47,578 bases of DNA from an uncultured Candidatus Poseidoniales archaeon (GCA_902601345.1 CACKMK010000007.1:1-47578), one strand, 5' to 3'. Shown: positions 24,528 through 34,322, counted from the stretch's first letter. The notes: generated by a model not told the origin, from the sequence alone. Program-made: numbers and translations.

Positions 24528-25157
24528 ATGAGCACGTGGGATTCGGTAAATCTGGATGTAAAGGACTTGCCTAGGCTGGGCTATCTGACACTGGAGTCAT
24601 TAGAACCCGAAATGAAGGAAATTTTCACTTCCATAACAGACTCTGAGAGGGGTGTTGGAACCCTATCAAATGGAGGTTTACCCGGGCCCTTCAATGGCTG
24701 GATGTACACAGATCCCGAAATGGCGAGGGCCCTGGATGACATAGGGATGGCCGTAAGGTCGAATACCACAAATGTCCCAAAAACCATGAAGGAAGTGGCC
24801 ATATGCGTAATCGGTGCACATTTCAGAAGTAACGTCGAATTCTGGGCACATAGCAGGATAGCATTGGCGGCAGGAGTGAGGCAGGAGGTATTGGACTCTA
24901 TCTACAACTCGGAGGAACCCATTTTTTTTGAGACAGGAGAAGAGCCATTTCAGAAGGCTGGATACGACATGACGAAAGAGTATCTAGAAACCTACAGGAT
25001 CTCAGATAAAAGCTACCAGACCATTCTTGACTTGTTGGGATCCGATAAGGCCATGATTGAGCTGATCCTAGTCATGGGCCATTACATAGGTCTCGCAACC
25101 CAGCTAAACATCCTAAGAGTACCAAACCCCGGAGACCGACAATATTTCGAAAATTGA
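24528..25157 (+). CDS. Carboxymuconolactone decarboxylase / AhpD-fold protein
   Basis: This is a 209-residue all-helical protein of the CMD/AhpD-like superfamily. Signs are GPFNGWMYTDPEMARALDDIG near residue 54, KTMKEVAICVIGAHFRSNVEFWAHSRIALAAGV (about 85-118, the family core) and a C-terminal IELILVMGHYIGLATQLNI helix. It lacks the CxxC of AhpD peroxidases, which leaves a lyase-like or unknown role. GGAGG at 24520-24524 precedes the ATG very closely. Its stop overlaps the possible TTG start of the Rieske gene (TTGA). It is first in the plus-strand ring-cleavage-like gene set. Confidence 0.78.
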   Translation: MSTWDSVNLDVKDLPRLGYLTLESLEPEMKEIFTSITDSERGVGTLSNGGLPGPFNGWMYTDPEMARALDDIGMAVRSNTTNVPKTMKEVAICVIGAHFRSNVEFWAHSRIALAAGVRQEVLDSIYNSEEPIFFETGEEPFQKAGYDMTKEYLETYRISDKSYQTILDLLGSDKAMIELILVMGHYIGLATQLNILRVPNPGDRQYFEN

Positions 25158-25507
25158 AAGGCAAGATTATGTTGACCGAAGTCGCTAGATTACAAAGCTC
25201 ATCCCTTTCCTCGGGGGAGGTCAAGATGATCGAGATACCTGAAAATGCTGACAAGCTAACGGCATTGGTCATTAGAACCAATACAGGAGTGTACGGATGG
25301 CTCAACGCCTGTCCTCATGATGGGAGGAGATTATGCCAAGACCCGGCTTACCTAATAAAAAGGAAAACCGGCCTCATTCAGTGCATGCACCATCAGGCAA
25401 CTTTTGATCCGGAGTCAGGAGTGTGTGATGACGGACCCTGTTTAGGTGACAAACTAAGAGAAGTCAAAACTATAGAGAAAGACGGGCAAATCATAGTCCT
25501 GATGTGA
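25154..25507 (+). CDS. Rieske [2Fe-2S] ferredoxin-like protein
   Basis: This small soluble protein has a Rieske cluster motif: ACPHDGRRL near residue 50 and QCMHHQATFDPESG near 74 supply the Cys-x-His and Cys-x-x-His ligands. A second cysteine pair (VCDDGPCLG) follows. Length (112-117) fits ferredoxin components of ring-hydroxylating oxygenases or NirD-type proteins. No large oxygenase subunit is in the window, so its redox partner is open. The start is TTG 25154 (overlapping the previous stop) or ATG 25169. Confidence 0.85.
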   Translation: MKGKIMLTEVARLQSSSLSSGEVKMIEIPENADKLTALVIRTNTGVYGWLNACPHDGRRLCQDPAYLIKRKTGLIQCMHHQATFDPESGVCDDGPCLGDKLREVKTIEKDGQIIVLM

Positions 25508-25562
25508 TTCCAAAAAATATACTCTCCGTCAATTCTAAATCATCCCCCCCGCATCGATTTCC

Positions 25563-26981
25563 ATGGTACAAGAGAGTTCGGGACCAACCCCGACCGCCGC
25601 AGACATAATTCAATTTGTAGACAGAGACTTGGATTTATTCGAAGCTATAAACGACGGAACTGAAAGCCATCTGGAAGGAGCAGAGTCCCTACCTCAAATA
25701 GAACCTCTGACCAAGGCATGGGATATCGCTTATGTCAGATTCTCAGTACCTGATCTCGACCGGTACGAAAGGTGGGTGGAAGACTTTGGACTGAAGATTG
25801 TTCATAGGGACGAGAACACAATCTACTCACGAGGCATTGGTGGAGATGGGTTCTGTCATGTGGCACACAAGGGACCTGCTAAATTCCTCGGATTCGCAAT
25901 GATGATGAGCGAGGAGGAAGACCTCCATATCTTGTCAAAAAATATAGCGGGCTGCAGTGAGGTGCACAATATCCCGGGAATAGAGGGAAAGATAAGCGGA
26001 GGAAAGCGAGTCTCATTCATAGACCCAGTTTGTAACCTCCTTCTAGAGGCCGTATACGGCAGGAAGATCGAACCCCTCCCTCCTTCGAGAGAAAGAATAG
26101 AATACAACTATGGAGACAAGATTCACTACAAGAGGCCAGCAAATAAGTTACAAGATACCTCGGGCAATAGGAAAGTCGACGGCAGCAATACCGTGCATCC
26201 TGGCCCTCCGGATGTGCTGAAGATTGGTCACGTTGTCCTAACGATACCGGTTGGTCCTCACCACCAGATGATGTCGTTCATGATGGAGACTTTCGGCCTT
26301 CTACCTTCTGACAGCGTATACTTTGAATCCCCTAAATCAGCGGAAGGACATTCCATCAACCCTCAGATGTTCGAGAGCTTGCAGAAGGCCGGCCCATCTC
26401 CACTTTACGAGGGTACATTCGCAGAGGGTGAAGCAACATATGGGTGCTTTTTCAGGTGTGACAGGGGCGAAGTGCCAACTGACCACCACACATTCTTCAT
26501 TTTGTCACTAATGGATTCAAGGCAGGCTCCAGAGGGCCAAGGGATTAATCCTCAACTGAGCCATGCCTCTTTCGAGGTCTCCAATCTGGATGACGTTTGG
26601 CGGGGTCACATGCAGCTGAAGACGAAGGCGGAATTCCTGGATGAGAGATATGAGATAGCCTGGGGCGTGGGAAGGCACGTCCTAGGTTCACACATCTATG
26701 ACTACTGGCATGACCCTTACGGACACGTGCACGAACACATGTCCGACGGCGATAGGATGACGAGGTCCTTCGGCCAGAGGATTCACAAGATCAGTGGCAT
26801 GGGCCCGAATGGGCACAATCAATGGGGGCCCACCGTCGCTGAGTCGGGTATCAGGAACCTCGATGGCCCCGCAGCAGCAAGTTTTTACGAAGATCTGGAC
26901 AAAGAAACCCAGCAGTCACTTGTTAATCGAGACTTGGCGAACGTACAAGATCTGGTACGAAGGATCAGGAATTCGTCATGA
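25563..26981 (+). CDS. Extradiol (type I) ring-cleavage dioxygenase, VOC fold
   Basis: This is a two-domain vicinal-oxygen-chelate protein of the catechol 2,3-dioxygenase type, which opens catechol rings next to the hydroxyls using Fe(II). The iron ligands are visible as H223 (IGHVVLTIP), H334 (LSHASFEVSNLDDVW) and E391 (DPYGHVHEHMSDGD). The N-terminal VOC domain runs from about residue 54 (DIAYVRFSVPDLDRYERWV). At 472 residues it is longer than the usual 290-350, with extensions at both ends and a long inter-domain linker. Its stop overlaps the hydrolase start by four bases. A TATA-like AAAATATAC lies at 25516-25524. The aromatic substrate cannot be read from the sequence. Confidence 0.82.
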   Translation: MVQESSGPTPTAADIIQFVDRDLDLFEAINDGTESHLEGAESLPQIEPLTKAWDIAYVRFSVPDLDRYERWVEDFGLKIVHRDENTIYSRGIGGDGFCHVAHKGPAKFLGFAMMMSEEEDLHILSKNIAGCSEVHNIPGIEGKISGGKRVSFIDPVCNLLLEAVYGRKIEPLPPSRERIEYNYGDKIHYKRPANKLQDTSGNRKVDGSNTVHPGPPDVLKIGHVVLTIPVGPHHQMMSFMMETFGLLPSDSVYFESPKSAEGHSINPQMFESLQKAGPSPLYEGTFAEGEATYGCFFRCDRGEVPTDHHTFFILSLMDSRQAPEGQGINPQLSHASFEVSNLDDVWRGHMQLKTKAEFLDERYEIAWGVGRHVLGSHIYDYWHDPYGHVHEHMSDGDRMTRSFGQRIHKISGMGPNGHNQWGPTVAESGIRNLDGPAAASFYEDLDKETQQSLVNRDLANVQDLVRRIRNSS

Positions 26982-28327
26982 AGGAAAGCGAATATTCCAT
27001 ACCTGATACCAATGGGGTATCATTCGATGTGGAGTACGTGGAGATCGATGGGCACAAACATAGGATTGCAATCGCTGGAAACCCGGAAGGCACGCCTGTA
27101 GTTGTCATGATGGGAGTTTTCGAAGACAGCCTGAAACATTCAAAATGGCTTGTCTCATACATGGTAAACCACCCCAGCGGTGGAGATTACAGATTTGTCA
27201 TAATCACAGTTCCATTCTTGGAGGAGTATACCAGTATCAACGTGGACCCCAATACGATGTCAAAGTACGATGGCATGGTTCCCCCAAACAAAATCATACC
27301 AATGAAAGGGACTCTGGCAGTGGACCCTAGATTCGATCTCGAGAACTGCGCCTACACGCTGAAGGACATACTTACCCAGGGGCTAGGAATCGAGAGTGCT
27401 CACTTCATCGGCCATGACAGGGGGTGCATAATCATGGATAACATGCTCGCAGAGTTCCCACAATTTGCTATCAGCTACTCCAGGGGATCACAGGGATGGA
27501 CAATGTTCGAGGAAGAATGGTACGACCTAACTGACAGTGGAATATTCCTAGGACCACCCCACAGAATCATGGCGACCAAGGCTTTCCCCCCTCTTCTCGG
27601 CAGTGCGATCAGGGGAGGCGCCCCCTTCGGCTTCATCGCACCCTCCTTCGCAATTGAGGGCTCTATGGCGCCAACCGGCAGTGAGGCCAAGGACAGATGG
27701 GATGCCATCCAGTCAATGCCGAATCAGACGGAAACATTCTTTCAGCTGACAAGGCAGATGTTCCGCCAGACAGACTTCCAGGATGAGGGGAAGAGAAGGT
27801 CGGACAGGTCCAGGGGATTCAGCATACTTGACACTGACTTCCCTATGATGCAGTTCCAGGGATCAGATGAGATGCTCAGGGCTAGAGACATACCAGGTGC
27901 TAGAAAGATGCCCCTTTTGAGGAAACTTAGAGGCCTGCTGGGTGGTGGCCATGTCACGGGAATCTTCAGGCTATTTAGACTGAAATTCCCGACCTACATA
28001 TTCGCCGACCTGCCTAATGACCACGGAGTTATCTCCAATCATACAGGCGACCAGCCCTATTGGGGCAAGTGGAATTTCTGGCCTGATGATGTCGAGGATC
28101 TATTACCCGGGGGGGAGTTCCAAGATAGGAATGACCCGATCTGGAAGGAGAACCAAAAGAGGTATGTTAAGGCCATGGCCGGGGGGAAATACTCAACTCT
28201 GCAGACCAAAGAAGGAGGGAGGTTCTCAAGGTTCAGTATAATCTCAGATGCCCTCCACTGGACTCATATCGAGAGGCCCGAGAACGTTGCATGGGCATGC
28301 ATGGACTTCATAGTGGAAAATAGCTGA
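26978..28327 (+). CDS. Alpha/beta hydrolase with aspartate nucleophile elbow
   Basis: This is an alpha/beta-hydrolase fold protein directly coupled (ATGA) to the extradiol dioxygenase. The nucleophile elbow is FIGHDRGCI with D147 where serine hydrolases have Ser. GHDRG is the motif of haloacetate dehalogenases and epoxide hydrolases. The likely catalytic histidine is in ALHWTHIERPENVAW near the C-terminus, the usual place. At 449 residues it is much longer than the 300-residue norm; the cap region between about 165 and 370 is enlarged. Position suggests it acts on the ring-cleavage product or a related epoxide/halide. C-C hydrolases of the meta pathway normally use Ser, so the exact chemistry is uncertain. 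Confidence 0.75.
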   Translation: MKESEYSIPDTNGVSFDVEYVEIDGHKHRIAIAGNPEGTPVVVMMGVFEDSLKHSKWLVSYMVNHPSGGDYRFVIITVPFLEEYTSINVDPNTMSKYDGMVPPNKIIPMKGTLAVDPRFDLENCAYTLKDILTQGLGIESAHFIGHDRGCIIMDNMLAEFPQFAISYSRGSQGWTMFEEEWYDLTDSGIFLGPPHRIMATKAFPPLLGSAIRGGAPFGFIAPSFAIEGSMAPTGSEAKDRWDAIQSMPNQTETFFQLTRQMFRQTDFQDEGKRRSDRSRGFSILDTDFPMMQFQGSDEMLRARDIPGARKMPLLRKLRGLLGGGHVTGIFRLFRLKFPTYIFADLPNDHGVISNHTGDQPYWGKWNFWPDDVEDLLPGGEFQDRNDPIWKENQKRYVKAMAGGKYSTLQTKEGGRFSRFSIISDALHWTHIERPENVAWACMDFIVENS

Positions 28328-28334
28328 TAGCGGA

Positions 28335-30974
28335 TCAGGAATTCCTCTCGGCCTCGGCAACTGTAGCCCTGACAGCCACAGCAGTATCCGGGGTAACCGA
28401 GATACTAGTTATGCCGCAATCGATTAGGAAAGGCGGAAACTCATCTGGAAAATCAGACGGAGCCTGTCCACATATTCCTATCTCAAGACCTTTAGAGTTG
28501 AATTTTTCCACTATTTCCCTAATCATGGATTTCACCGATGGAGACCGTGCGTCGATGGGGTTCTGGTATCCTTCCAGGTCATCTCTCGAAACAGCATATA
28601 CAGTCTGGACTAAATCGTTAGAACCTATAGAACCACCAGCTAGATCCATCATCTCAATGAACCTGTCGGCCTCAATTACATTCGACGGGAGCTCGACCAT
28701 AACAAAAAGTTCAGTTCCAGTGTCTGGTCCAACTTCCTTCTCGTTCAGAAGCTCGGTCACCATTTTACCCTCCTCAGGAGTTCTGCAGAAGGGTACCATA
28801 AGCTGTAGATTGTCCAACCCGAACTCGTCTTTCACAGATTTCATTGCGTCTAACTCCATCTCGAAAGCCGGCCGGAACTTGTCATCCATGTACCTAGACG
28901 CCCCTCTCCATGCTATCATCGGATTTTCCTCAACCGGCTCGAAAATCCAACCACCCAGGAGCTCCCTGTACTCATTTGATTTGAAATCAGAAAGCCTGAC
29001 AAGCACCGGTCTAGGATAGAATGCGGCGCAGATAAGTCCAACTCCTTCCTTGAGCTTGTCGATGAAAAGACCTCGTTTGTCAGGATAAGCCCAGGCCCTT
29101 TTTTCTAACGACTCGACGAGGGTCCTCACCTCTGCGGTATCGGAATTCTCCAAAACCTCTCGATACGCCTTCAGGCTGTCAGAAACCTCTCCTGTTTCAG
29201 CATAGTTCTTCAGCTCGTCGTGATGCACAAAAGCCAGAGGGTGGATTCCCAATTCCGAGGATAAGATGAATTCTATCCTCGCCAATCCAACACCATCGAC
29301 CGGTAATTTAGAATCTGCTAGTGACTTGGTTGGAAAACCTACATTCAGTTTTATCTTGGTTTTCAAGACTTCACTCTCGTCGATAGAAAACTCCTCTATC
29401 TCAAAGGGGACTGATCCTGAGTAAACGTAGCCTATGTCCCCCTCCGCACAGCTTCCAGTAACTTCAGTCATGTCTGGTATATCCATTGCTTCAGAGCATC
29501 CAACAATAGCGGGTATCCCGAACTCTCTTGCGATTATCGCGGCATGGGACGTTCTGCCCCCCTTTCTTGTGATGATTAGTGCCGATTTTTTCATCAATGG
29601 CTCCCAGTCAGGTGTAGTCATTTCGGTTACGAGAACATCTCCTTGTTGGAAAACTGCCATCTCATCTGAAACCTCCTCCATGGAAAGCCCGCTATCCAAA
29701 AGCTTGCTCAATTCTCTCTTCTTCCCTAGAACCTCGGAATACGTTCTGAAGGCCCTGACCTTGCCTACTCCAATTCTCTTCCCAACGGCCTGTCCAGAGG
29801 CGATCACTCTGCCCTCTAGCTTCAACTTCGACGCGATTTTCTCGTCTATCTTGTACATGAGCATCTTGTTATGCTCAGATTTGGAGTGTATGGTTTCTGG
29901 CCTTGCTTGGACTATGTAGATCTCTCCCGTCACTCCGTCCTTCGCCCACTCAATATCCATCGGCTGATCGAAGTACTCCTCGATCGACACCGCCATTTGC
30001 CCCAGCATAACACACTCATCCCTCTCCAGTGACCATCTCTTCCTCAGGTCCAGGGGAACCCTTACGGAGGAGACTTCATTGGCCAGTTCGTCATCATAAA
30101 CCAGCATCTGTTCCTTTGAACCAAGGGTCCTATGGACAATCGGTGATTTTCCCTTCCTGAGCCCTTCCTTCCAGATCGTAAATGTGTCGGGCGTCACAAC
30201 TCCTTGAACCACAAGCTCCCCCAGTCCGTATGAGGACGCAATGTGTATCACTCCTCCATGGCCGGAATCTGGATCTATAGTGAACATAACCCCAGAGCAT
30301 GCTCTGTCAGACCTAGCCATCTTCATGACGACTACCGCCACAGCGCTCTCAAGAGGGTGTAGGCCATTCTCCAGATGGTACCCAACAGATCGCTCCGTGA
30401 ACATGCTGGCGACGCATCTCCTCCATTTTTCGACAATCTCAACCTCGCCACTCACGTTAAGGAAGGACTCGTATTGCCCCGCGAAAGATGCCTCTTTGGA
30501 GTCCTCGGTCGTCGCCGAGGATCTCACTGCCACATCCACACCCGGGTAATAGATGTCACATAGCTTACCATAGTCGGAGGCAATGGCGAGTTTGACGGAT
30601 TCTGGGACTGGCGTCTCCCTCACCAGTGATCTTGCCAGTGCCGCTCTAGCATTGAGCTCTAGCTCCTTTGCTGGATCAACCCCTCTCAGGCAAACCTCTA
30701 GTGCCCTACCGAGGCTTCTCTGCTTGATCGCTTCATTTCTGATCTCCTCCACTCCCTCTGGGTTTCTTACGTTGTCCCATGTTCTCTCGGGAATTTCAGA
30801 ATCTACGAATCTAGAAAATGCATCGGTAGTTAGAGTAAATCCATTCGGGACTTTCACGCCAGATTCCGATAATTTCTGAAACATTTCCCCCAGTGAGGCG
30901 CCCTTTCCCCCAACTTTCGGAGTGTCTCCAATTCTAGTTCGCTCAAACCACTTTGTCAGTCTTGGCTCCGCCAT
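28335..30974 (-). CDS. ppsA: Phosphoenolpyruvate synthase
   Basis: PEP synthase converts pyruvate and ATP to PEP, AMP and phosphate and starts gluconeogenesis. The N-terminal ATP-grasp domain begins near KVGGKGASLGEM (residue 21) and includes VAVRSSATTEDSKEASFAGQYESFLN. The swivelling phosphohistidine is in GGRTSHAAIIAREFGIPAIVG near residue 480. The C-terminal PEP/pyruvate barrel contains GSNDLVQTVYAVSRDD and the catalytic cysteine in GICGQAPSD. The length of 879 is somewhat above the typical 790. It lies convergent to the alpha/beta hydrolase, between the two halves of the ring-cleavage set. A TTAAAC element about 27 nt upstream (near 30998-31006) could serve as TATA box. Confidence 0.93.
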   Translation of the reverse strand: MAEPRLTKWFERTRIGDTPKVGGKGASLGEMFQKLSESGVKVPNGFTLTTDAFSRFVDSEIPERTWDNVRNPEGVEEIRNEAIKQRSLGRALEVCLRGVDPAKELELNARAALARSLVRETPVPESVKLAIASDYGKLCDIYYPGVDVAVRSSATTEDSKEASFAGQYESFLNVSGEVEIVEKWRRCVASMFTERSVGYHLENGLHPLESAVAVVVMKMARSDRACSGVMFTIDPDSGHGGVIHIASSYGLGELVVQGVVTPDTFTIWKEGLRKGKSPIVHRTLGSKEQMLVYDDELANEVSSVRVPLDLRKRWSLERDECVMLGQMAVSIEEYFDQPMDIEWAKDGVTGEIYIVQARPETIHSKSEHNKMLMYKIDEKIASKLKLEGRVIASGQAVGKRIGVGKVRAFRTYSEVLGKKRELSKLLDSGLSMEEVSDEMAVFQQGDVLVTEMTTPDWEPLMKKSALIITRKGGRTSHAAIIAREFGIPAIVGCSEAMDIPDMTEVTGSCAEGDIGYVYSGSVPFEIEEFSIDESEVLKTKIKLNVGFPTKSLADSKLPVDGVGLARIEFILSSELGIHPLAFVHHDELKNYAETGEVSDSLKAYREVLENSDTAEVRTLVESLEKRAWAYPDKRGLFIDKLKEGVGLICAAFYPRPVLVRLSDFKSNEYRELLGGWIFEPVEENPMIAWRGASRYMDDKFRPAFEMELDAMKSVKDEFGLDNLQLMVPFCRTPEEGKMVTELLNEKEVGPDTGTELFVMVELPSNVIEADRFIEMMDLAGGSIGSNDLVQTVYAVSRDDLEGYQNPIDARSPSVKSMIREIVEKFNSKGLEIGICGQAPSDFPDEFPPFLIDCGITSISVTPDTAVAVRATVAEAERNS

Positions 30975-31046
30975 GTGTGATAAGACGAAGACTCATGTTT
31001 AATCCTTGATGGCCGACTTTAGATTTCCTCTTTTTGAATCAGAGTG

Positions 31047-32684
31047 TTAAACAAGACAAAACATTGACAGATAATCTGAAATCATATTCTTCTCTTGTCC
31101 TCTATTGTAAGTTCCGAGCATAGTGTAACCAGGTGCCATTAGAACGTAATCGACCCCCTTGAACAGTTTCTGATGCATCCTCAAATCTTCCTCTCTCTGG
31201 CAAGATACAAGCGACGTGCCGGAGGTTTTCTTTCCATCTTTGCCATCGCTGAGAGATATCACGAGGGGTTGGATTGAGGCAGGGATTTCTTGAACCAGAC
31301 CATCTACATTTCCACTGGAGTCCTTACATAGAATTCTGTATTTTGTGGGGTTGTATGTCCTCAGGGATCTGGGCAGACCTTCCTCTGTCTTGTAATTATA
31401 CATCGGATATCCCTTTTGACTCGATTTTTTGGGTTTGAACCCATTCGGTATTGTGATAGTCTCGGGGACAAACGCAGGAAATAGATCAATGGGTTTGCCC
31501 CTTGCACCGTTTAACCGGTGGATAATTCCTCTTATGAGGTTAATATGGGGTTTCACGTTGAATAACAGACCTCCCATGAACAATGACTGTTTGATTATGA
31601 ATTCAGAGTCAGGGTAGCACTCTACTTGATACCTATCTAACAGGCGATCCTCGGAAACACCCTTGGATACCAGATCAATCTTGTTGACCAGATTCAGGGT
31701 ATTCCTGACCCCTAGGTTCAGCCCCTGACCTATGAAGGGGGACGTCTGGTGGGTAGCGTCTCCGATAGTGAACATGTTTCCCTTTCTCCAATCCTTGGAA
31801 ATAAGAGAATTAAATTTGTAAATGGTGGACCTGACTATCTTGATCTCATCAGGGACAAGGTAAGGAGAGACTAGTTTTTTTATCGAATCTGGAGACTGAA
31901 TTTTAGCATGGTCGTCATTTTTGTTTAGTGCGAATTCAAACCTGAAAGTGTTCTTGTATGTCCCGTGGTTCTTGCCTTCGCACAGCAAGAATGTCGTCGG
32001 CCTTTTTCCATCAGGATCGATAATCTGGTGCCCCCCTGCGTCAAACTCCTTCCCCGGTTGTAGTGCAGATCTAGGGGCATTTATGTCCACTATCAGGAAG
32101 TGAATTGATTTCCCCAGTGATTTCAATTCTGAACCCATCTGTTTTCTAACGAAGCTTCCACCGCCATCCGCTCCGATCAGGTAGTCTGAAGACAGAGTTT
32201 TCGTATCTCCCGTGGTATTGTTCTGGATATTGATGAAGTTCTTTTGATCTTCCCATAACACGAGGGCTTCGTGACCATAAAGTGCTTCTATTCCACCATC
32301 ATCCTCAATTTTGGCCCTCAGTAGACGCTCCAGTTGTGGTTGATTGAACCAGTTGATGAAACCGTAGTGATCCAGATCAAGAATTTCCCCGTCTATCACT
32401 GGGGGTTGCATTTTTCCGAAAGGCTCGTTCATTCTATCCTTTCCGAGTACGTAACCGACCTCGATAGCGGTGGTGTAGTCGAAATCAGGCCATTTTTCCC
32501 CGAGGAGTTCCTCGATTACGCCCATCGTGAATCCGTTCAGAGCTATTCCACGAGGGAATGGGTAGGGGCTCGCGTTCTTTTCGATGAGGCAAACGCTAAG
32601 CCCTTTTTTCGAAAGGAGTAGCGACGCTATGGATCCTATTGGACCTCCACCCACTATGATTACATCGAATTCTTCACTTTTCAC
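31047..32684 (-). CDS. FAD-dependent aromatic-ring monooxygenase (MhpA-like, class A)
   Basis: This flavoprotein hydroxylase of the p-hydroxybenzoate hydroxylase / MhpA superfamily normally inserts one oxygen into a phenolic ring using NAD(P)H. It has the FAD dinucleotide fold VIIVGGGPIGSIASLLLSKKG at residue 8, the DG motif LIGADGGGSFVRKQMG near 168, and the GD motif TIGDATHQTSPFIGQGLNLG near 295. Its length of 545 fits the MhpA group, including a C-terminal thioredoxin-like region. The start overlaps the end of the CoA ligase gene by 11 bases. With the extradiol dioxygenase it could provide the hydroxylation before ring opening; the substrate is unknown. Confidence 0.82.
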   Translation of the reverse strand: MKSEEFDVIIVGGGPIGSIASLLLSKKGLSVCLIEKNASPYPFPRGIALNGFTMGVIEELLGEKWPDFDYTTAIEVGYVLGKDRMNEPFGKMQPPVIDGEILDLDHYGFINWFNQPQLERLLRAKIEDDGGIEALYGHEALVLWEDQKNFINIQNNTTGDTKTLSSDYLIGADGGGSFVRKQMGSELKSLGKSIHFLIVDINAPRSALQPGKEFDAGGHQIIDPDGKRPTTFLLCEGKNHGTYKNTFRFEFALNKNDDHAKIQSPDSIKKLVSPYLVPDEIKIVRSTIYKFNSLISKDWRKGNMFTIGDATHQTSPFIGQGLNLGVRNTLNLVNKIDLVSKGVSEDRLLDRYQVECYPDSEFIIKQSLFMGGLLFNVKPHINLIRGIIHRLNGARGKPIDLFPAFVPETITIPNGFKPKKSSQKGYPMYNYKTEEGLPRSLRTYNPTKYRILCKDSSGNVDGLVQEIPASIQPLVISLSDGKDGKKTSGTSLVSCQREEDLRMHQKLFKGVDYVLMAPGYTMLGTYNRGQEKNMISDYLSMFCLV

Positions 32685-34296
32685 TATCGCCGTCCTCCAA
32701 TAAATAACCCTCGTAATCCTCTCTTAATTGCCTTTTGATAGGCTTTCCTGTGGAACCAAGAGGGAGCTCATCGACAAATACCACGGCATCCGGTTTTTGC
32801 CACTTGACAACTTTACCGTCATAGAAATCAAGAAGTTCCGCCTGGTCTATTCTACTACCCTTCACCATCTCAGCAATCACAATCGGCCTCTCTGACCACT
32901 TACTGTGCTTGACACCGATTACAGCAGCATCATATACATCCGGATGCAACTTGATTATCTCTTCTAGCTCTATCGAGCTAATCCACTCGCCGCCGGATTT
33001 TATGAGATCCTTTGATCTGTCAGTTATGGTCAGGAATCCATCTGAATTCAAAACCCCAAGGTCTCCGGTTTCGAACCAACCGGACTCGTCAACGGCATCA
33101 GATTCATCAAACAAATATCTCCGAATTACAGTCGGCCCCCTAACCTGAATTGCCCCCTCTGGTCCTCCTCTTTCTATTTCCTCACCTGAATCGTCAATGA
33201 CCCTGATTTCCACAGCCCAGTTCGTCCTGCCAGCGTTTTCCATTAGTTCGATGGCTTGATCATGTTCCAAGTCTGTGTGCTTCCCTAATGGGGTGTTCGC
33301 AGTCCCCAAGGGGCTCGTCTCGGTCATGCCCCAAGCCTGTTGAACGTTAACGCCGTGTTTTTCTTTGAAATCTCTGATTACCCAAGAAGGAACAGCTGAC
33401 CCCCCTGAGACCACTCTCTTCAGGTCTCGAATAGGCATTGGATCGGTACTAAGTACATCAAGAACTTCTTCCCAGATAGTAGGTATCGCTAGTGCTACGG
33501 ACACATTCTCTTCAGACATCAACCTGACAATACTCTTGCCATCCAGATTCGGCCCCGGCAGAATAAGTCTAGCACCCACCATCGCGGATGCGTAGGTCAT
33601 CCCCCACGCGTTCACATGGAACATGGGAACTATGGGTAGTATCGTATCTCTCGCGCTAAGGCAGAAGCTGTCTGGAAGGCTGACAATGTTCGCGTGAAGC
33701 ACGATTGACTTGTGAGAGTAAAGCACTCCTTTCGGATTACCAGTTGTTCCTGAGGTGTAACACAGTACTGCGGCGGCGTCCTCATCAAGCTGAGGCCACT
33801 GGAATGAGTCGTCTCCCTCTTGGAGCAGGTCGACAAGAAACTCCAGCCCGTTCATTCTTGCAGCAATCTCATTCTGCTTGGGCCCGGTAATGTAGAAGCG
33901 CTCTACTGTTTCGAGTAAGTGTTTGTGGCCTATCAAGAAGCCTACGTAAGATGGATCAACGAAGAGAACCCTATCCTGTGCATGATTGATGATGTAGACA
34001 ATCTCATCGGGGAACAATCGAGGGTTAATTGTGTGCGCAACCCCCCCAAATCCGGATATTGCGTACAATAACTCTAGATGTGACCTGTTGTTAGGCATGA
34101 TAGTGCCAATTCGGACACCTTCTTCCAATCCTGTATTCTCTAGCGCGCTTGCAAGTTTCCTGCATCGCTGGCCGACCTCCTTCCAGTCGGTCCTCTCACG
34201 AGATCCACTTATGTCCACCGAGACTACCTCGGTATCCCCATGATTGGTCTCTGCGTGGCCTATCAGCAAGTTCGTGGTAAGGCCGGTTTGGCTCAT
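32674..34296 (-). CDS. Acyl-CoA / aryl-CoA synthetase (ANL superfamily)
   Basis: This AMP-forming CoA ligase activates a carboxylic acid via acyl-adenylate. The P-loop is YTSGTTGNPKGVLYSHKS near residue 180. The A5 motif GMTETSPLG and the A7-A8 hinge GWFETGDLGVLNSDGFLTITDRSKDLIKSGGEWIS follow, and the catalytic lysine is in GSTGKPIKRQLRE near the end. The ANL subgroup resembles medium/long-chain fatty-acyl-CoA ligases. ATG 34296 is preferred; GTG 34323 overlapping the FAH stop would add nine residues. It sits between FAH and the monooxygenase in one operon, so a benzoate-like or ring-fission acid is possible. Confidence 0.85.
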   Translation of the reverse strand: MSQTGLTTNLLIGHAETNHGDTEVVSVDISGSRERTDWKEVGQRCRKLASALENTGLEEGVRIGTIMPNNRSHLELLYAISGFGGVAHTINPRLFPDEIVYIINHAQDRVLFVDPSYVGFLIGHKHLLETVERFYITGPKQNEIAARMNGLEFLVDLLQEGDDSFQWPQLDEDAAAVLCYTSGTTGNPKGVLYSHKSIVLHANIVSLPDSFCLSARDTILPIVPMFHVNAWGMTYASAMVGARLILPGPNLDGKSIVRLMSEENVSVALAIPTIWEEVLDVLSTDPMPIRDLKRVVSGGSAVPSWVIRDFKEKHGVNVQQAWGMTETSPLGTANTPLGKHTDLEHDQAIELMENAGRTNWAVEIRVIDDSGEEIERGGPEGAIQVRGPTVIRRYLFDESDAVDESGWFETGDLGVLNSDGFLTITDRSKDLIKSGGEWISSIELEEIIKLHPDVYDAAVIGVKHSKWSERPIVIAEMVKGSRIDQAELLDFYDGKVVKWQKPDAVVFVDELPLGSTGKPIKRQLREDYEGYLLEDGDSEK

Positions 34297-34322
34297 GTTC
34301 CCGTACAACATAAGACCCCACA

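Noticed and set aside
25154-25507. Rieske protein as evidence for a ring-hydroxylating dioxygenase
   Set aside because: No large catalytic oxygenase subunit or reductase is present, so only a ferredoxin-like role is supported.
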